Below, piece after piece: positions 12,701 to 24,480 of a stretch of 64,000 nucleotides of DNA. A program made the position numbers and the translations under genes. The stretch covers positions 57,204,552-57,268,551 of the forward strand of contig OX419756.1 of assembly GCA_948567375.1 (NCBI GenBank), read 5' to 3'. Under the pieces are notes generated by a model. The model had not been told where the DNA came from, made no database searches, and saw only the letters and a list, made by a program, of their open reading frames with translations. Numbering within the stretch: the first letter of the stretch is position 1; every line of letters starts with the position of its first letter. Source of the stretch: Lunularia cruciata (lineage: Eukaryota; Streptophyta; Marchantiopsida; Lunulariales; Lunulariaceae).

Positions 12701-15068
12701 TTTGCATAAATTGGTCTATGTGTTCTTCCTTATTCTCCTCTCAATACCGGTTCCAAGTTCAGCAATGATTTGAAGCTCCTCAGGACATTTTGAGGGTGCA
12801 AAGAAGGAGATAAGTACCTTAGATGTCAGAAGTCATAGTGACTCGCATTGTCCCTTTAACCAATAGGAGAATCTACGGTAATGATCTACTAGACTAAATG
12901 ATGAAAAACGGCTCATGACTCGTAGTCACATTCTGATTCATAAAAGACTACATCTACTACTTCCTATTCAGTTTCAAGTGGAAACTGATCAAAACACTCA
13001 TAGAGCCTATTATTTACCTTCTATAACAAAAGGAAACTAATCCATTGCTCAAAACTAAAAGAAGCTGTCAACTCTCTCCGTTCCGTTTACTTTCTAAGAT
13101 TCTGATTCTGACTGCTTACAGAACAGAAACTTGAAATAGAAATCGAACAGACCCACTTTTTGCTTTGGTCTTAAGACAAGATGGCTCTTTATATGGACGC
13201 ACTGGCAATGTAAGTGTAGACCATACATTCTAGAAGGACTGAAAGGACGTGGGATATGTTTCAGTGAAACATATCGTGAGAAATCTGAGACATGTTGACC
13301 GGCGAACGATGTATCAAAAGAAACCCGAAGAGAAGAAAAAGCCTTGGAGAAAATATGGACGAAGATTCTCAAACCACACGTTTTCGGGCTGACTGAAAGT
13401 GGAACTCACGCAGCAAGGCCTGAGCAAGCACTTCTATGAAAGGGCTCCAAACTCCGTTATGAGTAAGAAGAACTCATACGCTCTGTCGAGGGGAGGAAAT
13501 TGGAACGGACGGACAAAGGTGAAAGGACGGTCGCCTGGTCAAAGATGCAGTGCTTGAGCGATCGGCCATCAAATTTGCAAGTTTACGGGCTGTAAGGAAA
13601 GTCAAAAACTTTGCCCGTCTTTTACCTGTTCAGGACCTGGTGTACTCAGGAAAGCTACAGAGGCCGTCGAGGTCGTCAATAAGTCCTTACCAATGACGTG
13701 GCCGCGCGAGGGGACAGAATGTCCTCATCAAATGCTCCCAATGTTCGACTACGTAGATAATGATGTACCATGTGATACATCCTTTTGCGTCATTACTGTA
13801 ACTGTGAAGTTGATGACGCGGTAGCTTGATTAAACTTTGAACACCACGGCGCTTTTGTGATACATCCTTTTGCGTCATTACTGTAACTGTGTGAAGTTGA
13901 TGACGCCGGTAGCTTGATTAAACTTTGAACACCACGACGCTTTTGTCACTGCATTTCCGCCGTCCGTCTCTAGGGCAGCACTGCAACGTCCGTAGAACGT
14001 TCGTACATTCCCATGACCCATGCTCCTCTAAGCTGTACGTGGTACAGCGCTATTGCATAGCAAGGAGTACTGACCACCGTTCTGTGGTCATCTGCAACCG
14101 CGCTCAGTCGACGGAGTATGCTGATAACACACAGTATGGCCCAATGATTATGCTTCAGTCCGTGGACGATAATCTCCTGTAGTACGTAGCGCACATTTGC
14201 TGCTGATTACGACTTCGGGTGGGCTCCATATTGTCTTCAGATTGACGTTTAGTATGTGAGGTGTGACCACCCACGTGACGAGATTCAAAAGGTGAGGGCT
14301 GTTCCAACTTTTCATGAATTGAAGTAAAACATGTATGATGAACCTTCGCAGGTGAAACAATGCAAGGATTTCTTCAGTAAACAAGGTGGGAAAACAAAGA
14401 CAACGAAGACTTTCTGGTGACTGTTCGATATTCGACACTCTGTTTCTTGACAACGAGTTAGTCGAATTCAACGTAGTGCCACACCAGTCAATGCTTGAGA
14501 GGAGGCGAACCCTTTCCGTCACCAGTCATCTCTGAACTACACGTTCATCAAAAGGAGGTTTTCATCCCATGGTCTGCACGGGCTCATTCTACATAACGAA
14601 AATTCCGACTAAAAAGATCGGCTTGCCAGCCGAACAAGGTGATTAAATTCATGACAATTTGAAACCGACTATGTTTACAGAATTTCAACCCAGTACCAAC
14701 TGTTGATGATGGCCTGGTCTCCCAATCGAGACGTATGTAAGACCACACATGTCTCACGACCATCAGAAATATGATCCGGGAAGATTTTCCACGTCAATCG
14801 TGGATCTAGTCTTTTAACTGCTTTGCGCAATCACTAGCGGGTACAAACCTCCTCATTCATCCATAAGCTCGAGAGCTAACGGCGAATGTGGAACTCCACT
14901 AATTGCCCCAAATATGAAAGGCAAGGTTGTTAAATGAGAAAAATATTAAGACTCGTGCAAACCTTGTGCATGCAAAAGATAATATCTTTCGCATACTGAT
15001 ATACTCATAAAATGGATGCAGCTCATGGTTGTAAAACAACGAAACGAACTCAGGGAAGGGGGCTGAAA
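12701..15068. other. Intergenic between the kinase upstream region and the SSI 3' end
   Basis: Balanced-composition sequence without a recognised gene. A 124-codon minus-strand frame (14522-14148) has no identifiable domain. The last few hundred bases before 15069 are presumably the SSI 3' untranslated region. The stretch contains the 85-bp tandem duplication at 13771-13947, listed separately. Confidence 0.35.
13771..13947. repeat. Two-copy tandem duplication, 85-bp unit
   Basis: Copy 1 (13771-13855) and copy 2 (from 13856) both begin TGTGATACATCCTTTTGCGT and run in near identity to the phrase CACCACGRCGCTTTTGT. Copy 2 differs by a 2-base insertion, a 1-base insertion and one substitution. 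Each copy holds a TGCGTCATTA and a GATGACGC motif in opposite orientation. Both contain the TGACG core bound by plant TGA-type bZIP factors. Confidence 0.95.
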
Positions 15069-18000
15069 TCAAGCGTAAGGTGGATCAATCAAGGCCCATT
15101 CGAACACTTGCTCATACTGCAAAGCTGCTCGATCCCATGAGTAATCTTGCGTCATACCCCGCACCATGATACCTCTCCACTCTACTTTATGGTGTCGGTA
15201 AGTGCCAATTGCATTCCACATCACCTGCAAGAAAAAAAACCACTTACTATTAGGCTTTAGATAAGTTTGGATGTTTCAACTTGAAGGATAGTGACAAAGC
15301 CACATCTAAATAACATAGGTGTGAAGAAAAGATGTCTGTGTCATGTCATACTCCCACATAACATTCAGAGCATCTTATCCTGATCACTTCACTGCAGGAT
15401 AACCTCTGTACTAATCTTTAATTTTCTCTACGTGGAGACTTAAGGAACAAACTACTAAATGTCAACGCCTCAAGGTTTTAAAACATGCACCCGATAATAT
15501 GTCCACACATCACCATGTTTGGAGGTTCCAAACATGCCACGGTAGGCTTCTACAAAAGTATGAAGCATGAGACTATGCAAGCTAATCAAGAGATTGTGAC
15601 ACAAGACGTATGTATCCTTTGCGAGTGCTCGCAGCAAATTTGCAACGTACCCCCATCATTGCTTCCTTCGTTAACGGGGAGAAGGTCCATCTGTGGATAT
15701 CAGAAACTATGTCAGTCGGATGTCCGGGTTAACAAATATGCTAGAGCAAAACTTACAAACTTTTAAGTTTGGAGAAAACATTTACTGAGGTTTGAAGGCA
15801 GGATGGAAAACGAGGATCACTTACCCTGTTCCAGCACCCTGTCCACCGTTGGCAATTGGGTTGTAATTTTCTACCGTGTCCTGAGCAGATCACACAAGAA
15901 ATACGGTCATTGATGTCTACTATAATTTCACATGTTGAGTAAAGGAATATAAAACCAGTAACTTGAACAGCGCTTTCATGGCTACGTAAACTTGCAAGAT
16001 GGGACATAACTCTGACGTTGTAATCTTTGTCTGATAAGCAGGTTCCGTGGAACTGTCAGTCACAGATTGCAAGAGAAGCATTCACTGCATTTAGTTTTGT
16101 GTTCCTGCGGACGAGGATGAGTGCATTGAGTGTAGCGTCGAGAAGGGGAGACTTGGGTCAGACTTGTGTTATTGGTAGAAACACTAGTCATCGTAATCAT
16201 ATGGAACCTCCACGAGCTTGTTGTCAGGACTGGGATAATGTTTATCCAGGCGAGTTATATGAGTAATGGGAGTAGAAGCCGTTCAGCGAACGAGGGATCC
16301 AGAACTTACCAAGGACGAACCCATACAAACGGAAAACATGCAATGAAATACATGCGTGAACGTGTGCAAACTGAAGTCAAGCTGATTTAAGCAAAAATAT
16401 ACAGAGTAGATCATAAATAAAATCGATTAAAGGCAGAAGCGAAACTTGATGCAATTCATGAGCAGCATCTACAGTGAACTGGTATGCATCATGTAGAAAA
16501 GAAAGCGAGCCTTCTTGAGTGTATTTGAGCAATGGGAGCAGAACTGACCGAAGAACGGGGGTTCCAAAACCCACTTAGTACGGAACCGAGAACGTGCTTA
16601 AGAAACGCAAGGATGAACATATGCAAATTAAATTGAATCTACGCAAGGAAGAACACAACGAAAGACAAGCGGAAGTGATAGAACGCAGGAGCGGTCATTG
16701 ATACATTTCATAGGTAGCAACTGCAGTGAACTAGTATACATCATACAAGAGAAAGATGTAGAGAGTAATGGGATACAGAACCCGTTGTAAACAACCCGGT
16801 TCCATATCCACGTCTGACTGGACAGACTCTGACTCTGACATATGATGGTAACCCGGTGAACACCGTCACAAGGATCAATAACATATGGAGTGAGCATACG
16901 TAAGTCTGAATACAGGGGTTAGTATGATGCTTGTGATGCATCGGTACCTGGAATACATTGTGATGTTAGCAAGAGTAACCTTGAGAGCGAAGCATCACTT
17001 AGTGACTGCATGAAAATGTTCGTGCGTGGGACATGAACTGCCCTAGTCTCAAAAGTTCATGAGACGTCCCTGGAGCGAACGAGGACTTGGATTAACCCAT
17101 GCATGCTGTATGCCAGTATGAGTCTGTCAACACTACAAATATTGCACAAATTTATATAAAGCTTAGTTACTTCCAAGGAGTGAGAGAGAACTTACCCTGA
17201 GGCCTCCCGTGCAATGAACGACGGGCACAGTTCCATACATCATGGCGTAGAGCTGATTCAAACCGCATGGCTCGAACCGCGATGGCATGAGTAGAATATC
17301 ACATCTGGATGTTACCACAGCATATTGAGTTTTATCATTGGAAACCAGATAAAACATAAGACGGGACAAATGCTGGCCACACAGCACCAAAAATCAACAC
17401 GGGGGGTAAATATATCCTTGACTATTCGAGACTGGTTACACACAACAAGAAGGTGAGAATGAAATCTCAGTAAATTGTTATCCTATAATGCTATCCCTGC
17501 AATGCTGTTATCTACATATTTGATGATGCGACTCCCATTTCTTCTGTCAGTTTCCCAACAGGTACTTTTCATCAAGGACTCCGAAAATATTCCCATCCCT
17601 ACCATAGGGCTTTCCTATCTGTATGCCTGACTTCTTTGAGATCCTCGGTTCTACTTAAGTTCACTGGATCAGATATGATAGTAATCTGATTGAGCTTCTG
17701 TATGTCTGCCAGAAATAATACAAAATGATACTGACGATGCGAACTCTCATCTCTTCTGTTATCTTCCCAACAGCTACCTTTTCGTCATTGACCCCGAACA
17801 CGTTCACTCTCCCCGCCATAGGGGTTCTTATCTATATCCTGAATTCTTCGAGATGCTAGGTTGAATGCTTGAGTACATAGGATCAGATATGATAGGAGAT
17901 CTGCTAGTAGAGCTTCCATATGACTGCCGGAGTTAATACAAATGATTTTCTAGCATGATAGTAGTTTCGTGCAAGGGTCTGGTCAGACCATGCTAGACTG

Positions 18001-21000
18001 CACTGAAACATGCTCCCACCGTCTAGAATGATATATCGAATGTGCGTGGTATAGACAAGATAATTACCCGGCAGTTATATGATGAGCGACAGGCACGCTG
18101 AATCCAACCCAGCCCCTGAACTTTTCAGGGTAGCTTGATTCCGCATCAGCCATCCACTTCTCAACATCGGGATAACCGCTACCCAGCATTACCTGAAGAT
18201 AATTCGGAGAAAAACAAATTATACGTTAGTCCTGGTATTTTGGTAAAACAGTGAGGCATTCTCTTCGGCTGTCTTCCACAGCAGCCATCGCCTTTGGATG
18301 AGGTTGAGAGCGTAAAACAATGATGTCAAAGGTAGGGGAAAACATGATGTGTACACAATCAAGTAAGGAAACTACATAACGACGCTTCTGGCAGAGACCG
18401 AAATATATCTACTACTTCTATAATAGAGTAGAAGGCAACCCAACAGAAAGAAATTGAATTGAAGTCCAACAACATATTTCCGGGTTACAACAAGAGGTAT
18501 GAGCTTGGACTCTATTGGACAGTGAACGACGTAAGTTACTAGCACATGTGGTTAATTTGCTAACAAAGGCAAATAACGCATGCACTTGAAGTAAACCTCA
18601 ATCATTATGTGAGTAACGATTTCTATACGCTGTTTGAGAATGAATTTATTTTTAATTCAAAGCTCTTGGAGCAGTATAATGTTTGATGTATTAATACCAT
18701 TTGTACGTCATCGGTCATCAACTCCGGAAGACCAGCTTGAATAATATCAGGACCCTTTTGATAGTCCAGCCGTCCTATAAAGCCAATCTTCAGCACACAA
18801 CATCAATCAAGTCAGAATCGTAAGTATTGGATCAATCAGGGTCATGACTTGACAGCAGACATCTGCGATTTGGAGATCCATCGCGCGCCTAAAAATTACC
18901 AATCAATCTTTGATACTATGAACTGGCAAGTAAAACGCATCAAAACAACTGATATCTCCAATACTCACAAGGGGAACGTCTGCTCGAACGGGCAAACCAA
19001 GCTCCTTCTGTAAGGCAGCCTTGCACTCAGCCTGTATGCCAGTTCACAAAAACGACAATATAAGGGAATTGGAAGTTCTAACCAGCTTGAGGTGAAAGTA
19101 AGAGATCTGAATAGGCTGTTACATGCATGCCATTTTGTAGGGACACCTCATTATTTTAAGAGAAGTCTGTATTTGCTTTCAGCCACAAAATCCACATATC
19201 GTAATCCTGATCATAAACACAGACCACTAAACAAGACCTGACGACCAAACACCAGACGTTTATGTAAAGGCACAAGAAATAGGATGATGTAAACCTTTCC
19301 GGAAAGGTCGTCCACGCTGTACTGTGATGCAAGATGTACATCAGTGGCTGGATTCCATTCATCAATATCAATTCCATTCGTAATGCCTGTAATAGAAACA
19401 AAGATCCCCAATGAATTTCATTCCAGTTACTCCGTATTTGGAATTCGAATTTAGGGTCGCTGGGTGCGTTCGACAGAAAGAGGACATCGAGCTGCTAGAC
19501 TGTATATAAATTACAGTCATCAAGATACCATCTGACAATGAACCATAGTTGCACAGCATAACAGTGTTCCGTTGGGATGAAGGGTAAGAAGAACTCCAGT
19601 CGATCTTTGGAACAATTTCAAAAGGATTCCGAGGTCTAATTACCGTTGATGACTGCACTTCTGCTTCTCAGGAGTTCATCAAGTCCCCATCCACCTTCCT
19701 TGGTGGTGATCTCCCAAGCGTAACCCTTCACCAAGACGTACAGCAGATCTTAAAGGTCAGATAATGCGAAATGCAAAATAGGTTTATGCTGCATTGCAAA
19801 CTGATCCCCTTCTTCTAGTGATGGTATAGAGATGCAAACAACCATGTCTGCCATTCGGTTTGATCTGTGTGATATACAGAAGACTAACTCTTGTGCCGTT
19901 AGTATCCGAGACAGGCTCCGTACGATGTTCATACCTGGCTCACAGTCAAAATGCGGTCAGAAGTAACAACGGCGCCTTTTAAATGATTGACTGCTTCTCC
20001 TTTGTCAAGAGCGTGCAATCTAGCCCACTCCGGGAAAACCCATTCCAGGGCTCCATACCAATCTAGAGGAAGTCCCAAATTCCGGTATGTCGTTCCAGCT
20101 TCCACACCCTGTAGATTTTACAGACCAAAACCTTAATTAGAATTATAAAGGCAGTTTGTTCCCAAAGTTAACGAACACAACCGACTTAAGCATAGAGCCT
20201 CATCATAAATGCAACTACGAAACATGGCATTCAAGGTTTTATTTCTCTGGGTCTATGACCAGGCAATGCAAATCTATACAGGCACAACATATACAATTCC
20301 AACCCAAAATAGTGCAAGAACAGACAAGATCCATGTAACCACCTCAACCACTGCTGCACTTCGGGATACTAAAAGTGAACGTATTGCTGAACGATAAAAT
20401 AGACCTGCATGGTCTTGATGGTTCAACTACTTCGCAAAAGAATAGAAATGTCACCCTAGCAACAGTACTGCTGCAGGTGACCATAAATTGCATTCATCCA
20501 ATGCTCGAAAGAACGGTGTATGTAATGGGTAACTGCCACAACTCGACAACTTAGTCCCGATGTGGTCAACCCAGTCAGAATGGGCTTACCTGGTGAGCGA
20601 GGTTGTGAATTGCCAAAATGCTACGAGACTTTGTGTAAACATTGTGACGACGATACTTCGCAGCCAACAACCTGTCCAAAACAATTCTCTCGATGTTAGA
20701 TAAGGTGTAGTGATGGCAGAACAAAGGACTTAGTCCTACCCGGCAAACATGTAGTAAGGGGCCAGTCTCTACTCACTAGTATAACGTGTACAAAGTAAGT
20801 ATGGACGGCAATGAAGTGTGGATAACGCGGAACATTCGTGGTGGAGCATTAGCAAGAAAGGTGGGTACTTCAAACAACAGTCGAGATTCGGCTGTTGTAC
20901 AACCCACAAAAAAACCAAAATGAACCACTTACACAGGCACAAGGCTTGCATGCCAATCATTCGCTATGAACAGGCATTTGTCCCCATAGGTGTAACCTCC

Positions 21001-23198
21001 GAGTGGCAAAACTAAAGGTGCCTCACACGCTGCATGACAGAGGAGTGTAAAGCGAAACTGCAGCCAACAGAGTAAGCTACATTAGGACATTGATGGTAAA
21101 CTCCGCGGATCACCTCAGCGAGGGCATACAAGCGAGATAATGCAAAACTAGGTCGAAAGAGATACCAATTACTTCACTGGAAGAAAGTTCCATAGATGGC
21201 GCAACTAGCTACGGCTGGATCTGATACCTGATTGTCTCCAAACGCTCCTCGTGTATCACCATAAGGAGTTCCAGGTCTATGGTACGACGGATGATCAACG
21301 AACACCTGCTCACCATCAGATCGTATAAAATGGATTACGGTAGTGCATACAAACGTTCAACTAAAAGTCAGCCCCTTAAAAGAAAGTGAAACATAACCCA
21401 TAATCCAGTTGCCGCAAGAAAGCTCTGCTACCAGGAAAACAAGTATGAACGTTGTGCGTTATTGCACTTACCCTACTGGTACTACTTGGGGATTCGTAAA
21501 ATTTTGGAAGCATTTAGTCTGATCCTACTAGACACCTGTTTTCACTGACTAATCAAAGGCATGCTCGCCCCATTACTAGTCACTTCAGCCTTCACTCAGG
21601 AATCTACATATCTCCTCTACCTTTAAGCAAAAAATTACACGCCCCAAAATTGGAGCTAAGAGATACAGAAGTCTGATTTAAATACAGCTTATGGACTTTT
21701 TGGGGAGTGCTACTACCAGCAACAATACTTCTTTTCAGGTGAATAGTTTTGACGGGGTGAACACTCAGATTTTGGTTTCCGGAATAAATGCCTAAAAGAA
21801 GGATATTGCATATCTAAAGGAAAAGCTCCGGGCACAAACTTTTAATATTAGTCTTCTTTAAATGGCAGTTTTCTTCACCTTGAGGAAAGAAATCCCTTCG
21901 AAACATGAGTGCAGCCCATATCTGAGCGGTAGTACAAGTTATGCCAGAAGAAGCTATGTAAATCGAAAGCAGAAGCAGAATGAACAAACAAGGATTTTGA
22001 CTATGCAGACCAGCACTGAAAAATCAAAATCACCCCAGTAGTGAATTTTAATATCGAAAGGGAGTGGGGTAATATATTTACCCAATCAACACCATTGCGA
22101 TATTCATGGAAGTATGCAACCTCGTGAAGCCCACCGAAACAACCAATTTTGATACGGCATTGTGCATCGAATGCGTTCTTGTAGTGAAGGTCGTTCGACG
22201 TTCCATTCATGTACCGTGGAGACACCACCATAATCCTGTGGCCTCGAGCTGCGAGCGCAATAGGCAATGAACCGCAGACATCTCCGAGCCCTCCCGTTTT
22301 GGAGTACGGCGCAACTTCAGATGATACGAAAATGACATTGATGGGGTTACTAGTCTTTTTGTTTCCGTCTGCCAATTCGGCTCGAGCCAACTTGGCGCCT
22401 TGCAAACTGTAGTCTGGAGCCTGTCCTTCGCTTTGCTCACTTCCTGCCTCATGACCAACCAATCCCAATAGACGCCCGTCACGCTCACATCAATTGTTCT
22501 ACTATCGAACATACTCATTTCTAACCACATTTCACATTCTTCACGATGATCTCTCTGCTGATTTCTGACACGAATAAATAGACTCGCAGTTTCAATTATC
22601 CACGGTTTCTGAGCTTTGGTTCAGTTCAAGCAACCGTGAGCTACACTCACATACGGATACGAAGAATCGCGAGAAGTAAAGTTTACCTTCGCGAAGGGGA
22701 GACGCCACAGCAGATGCTGCGCCCATTTGGACATTTGCTCGAGCATAACCAGCATGTCTCTCAATCTTCAATATATCCCCCTCAATGTCATTCGAGATTG
22801 ACATCAACTTGTCTGGAAACATGGAGGCTGAGCCAACCTGGTTAAACCAACACAAACTGTTAACAATGTACAACTTTCAAGCTTTTCACAGGTTTCAGTG
22901 GCAGAAATGAATTGTACAACGGATTGTAAAATCGCAAGAATCAGAGGCCAGATAAAAACCAGAGGCAAACATCGGACTTTAGTGTCTCTACAGCATGCAT
23001 CACAATTACTTAATTCCGTTTACATATAAGAAACTGCCACTTGTGAAACATATTCCATCCTGTCATGGCCTTCTTATCTTCCGCAATCTCCACTAGCCGA
23101 GAATTATGAACGATATCACAGCGACATACGCCAGCGACGTCTCACCGTGCCCGGTGCAAGTTAGCTTGTCAAATCCCCTTCATCTACGTCTAGTTGTT

Positions 23199-23294
<96 letters not shown>

Positions 23295-23933
23295 GTCTAG
23301 TAACCACTCTCTCTCACAGTCTGAAAAGAAACGATCCTACAAGTTCCAACACCTGTCGCTCCTTCACGATGATCGTCAATTCGGGAGTTACTCCGTTTTT
23401 AAAAAGTCACTATTTGTAGCGTACATTCGGCAATGCAACACTTTCCAGAGATAGATGGACGCAGCTTCCAAGGAAACAAAGTCTACTGTAGGTTGTGAAA
23501 TATCTGCTTCTCGTGTTTCTTGTTGAATGTCCGCCGTGCGACAACAGGACAGCGAGTATCGAGCACAGCTGGGACAAGCCTTTGAGCTAAACAACGAAGG
23601 TATTCGCCAATTTGATATCGGGATTCCTTGAATAATGAGACATCTCAAGAGTCCTCACGTGAGTATTATGCAGTTAATCGTTACCTCAACTCCATAGCGC
23701 GCGCCTCTCTTCCTCAAGGCACGAAGCCCTCGGTGTCTCAGACTATCGAGCTTCAAAGAAGTCTGAGCAGCCTTCACGGAAGATAATTGAGTACAATGAA
23801 CGACGACGCCATCCGAAACAAACGCAGACGACGACGAAGCAGAAGATGATGGCGATGAAGATGAAGAACTGCAAGTTTGCTGCCTAATCCAACAGGCAGT
23901 CCCTGCACTACTCAGCTGCAGTACTGCCGCCAT
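15069..23933 (-). CDS. SSI: Soluble starch synthase I, chloroplast, 16 exons
   Basis: ADP-glucose:(1,4)-alpha-glucan glucosyltransferase of glycosyltransferase family 5, which elongates short amylopectin chains in the plastid. Sixteen exons join in phase: 23933-23685, 22837-22687, 22443-22082, 21305-21228, 21057-20933, 20671-20590, 20108-19935, 19725-19644, 19386-19295, 19031-18969, 18787-18698, 18192-18068, 17304-17196, 15880-15825, 15690-15651 and 15224-15069. This gives 677 residues, close to Arabidopsis SSI (652). The first 60 or so residues are Ser/Ala-rich, a likely transit peptide. The ADP-glucose loop [14 protein letters not shown] lies at about 181-194, followed by [11 protein letters not shown], typical of class SSI rather than SSII-IV. 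Further marks are [46 protein letters not shown], the donor-site block [12 protein letters not shown] and TGGLR (about 590-594). The C-terminus is ALIDPPYA. Exon 3 uses the GCAG acceptor ending at 22444. The usual Gly or Ala before TGGL is Cys here. All key catalytic blocks are intact. Confidence 0.96.
16260..16890. repeat. Degenerate direct repeats in SSI intron 13
   Basis: Related phrases recur about every 200-250 bp: CTACAGTGAACTGGTATGCATC near 16470 and its variant near 16720, and a GAGTAATGGGA or GAGCAATGGGA phrase followed by AGAAC or CAGAAC near 16260, 16530 and 16760. This looks like an old tandem array of roughly three copies inside the 1.3-kb intron. Copy borders are blurred. Confidence 0.55.
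17521..17950. repeat. Two-copy tandem duplication in SSI intron 12
   Basis: Two adjacent copies of about 210-220 bp (17521-17730 and 17731-17950) share phrases in the same order: CTTCTGT, TTCCCAACAG, CCGAA, CCATAGGG, TCTAT, TTCTTTGAGAT or TTCTTCGAGAT, GGATCAGATATGATAG, TGCC. Identity is roughly three quarters by eye. The duplication accounts for more than half of this 763-bp intron. Confidence 0.8.
23201..23291. repeat. (AG)45 microsatellite in SSI intron 1
   Basis: About 45 perfect AG units lie inside the first intron of SSI, which is transcribed as (CU)n. Frames reading Glu-Arg repeats across it are artefacts. Confidence 0.97.
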
Positions 23934-24480
23934 TCCTGCAACCCCTCATAAACCAGTTGTCCGGCTCTACCCCCTCCTCCCCTCTAGCTCCCGAATTCAA
24001 ACCACCAGCGCGTCCTCCTCGACCTCGATTATCTCCCCTCGTTCTTCTACTTCATCAAACCATCCTCCTGTGACTCATGCATAAGATTCCTTTCCTTGCC
24101 TCTCCTCTCTCTCGATAGTGAACTACGTTTTTTCTGGCCTCTGTCTCCGCCGCTGTGGATTGGATCGCGTGATCCTTCTTCTTCTCTCCTCCCCCGAACC
24201 TCTGCTTCTTCTGTTCCGTCTCTTCTCTTCTCCTCTTCTCTACTCTCTGTCTTCCTTCTGGACAGCAGTAAAAGCTCCACCACCAGACCAGTCCCCTTCT
24301 GTCTGTTTCTCTCCTCTCTCGGTCAAGTCACCTCCGATACCCGGTCTCCTCCCTGGAGCAGATATTTCCTCCAACCCTCTTTCCCCAGTGCACACCTTCC
24401 CTGGACACATCAGTTCTTCGTTAACGCATTTGCTCTACCATTGATAATTAAGCAAGCACATTGTGAAGATTGATAAAGTA
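23934..24480 (-). other. SSI 5' leader and promoter-proximal region
   Basis: Upstream of the SSI start codon the plus strand is strongly CT-rich (about 24030-24420), so the sense strand is a GA-rich tract. This fits a transcribed leader or proximal promoter. The plus-strand frames here are low-complexity Ser/Leu/Pro and are not credible proteins. Confidence 0.4.

Noticed and set aside
14148-14522. 124-codon minus-strand frame downstream of SSI
   Set aside because: No domain, no homology I can recall and no supporting splice or start context. Length alone is not enough in this composition.
22444-22530. Earlier start of SSI exon 3, in the frame reading [10 protein letters not shown]
   Set aside because: That frame is not the one encoding the ADP-glucose loop. 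Only the GCAG acceptor ending at 22444 keeps exon 2 and exon 3 in phase without a stop.
23106-23454. Glu-Arg repeat frames across the AG microsatellite
   Set aside because: They are artefacts of the dinucleotide repeat inside SSI intron 1.
24047-24473. Plus-strand Ser/Leu/Pro frames of 108 and 125 codons
   Set aside because: They lie in the CT-rich leader of SSI. Two frames are open at once and neither has a domain, as expected from low-complexity sequence.
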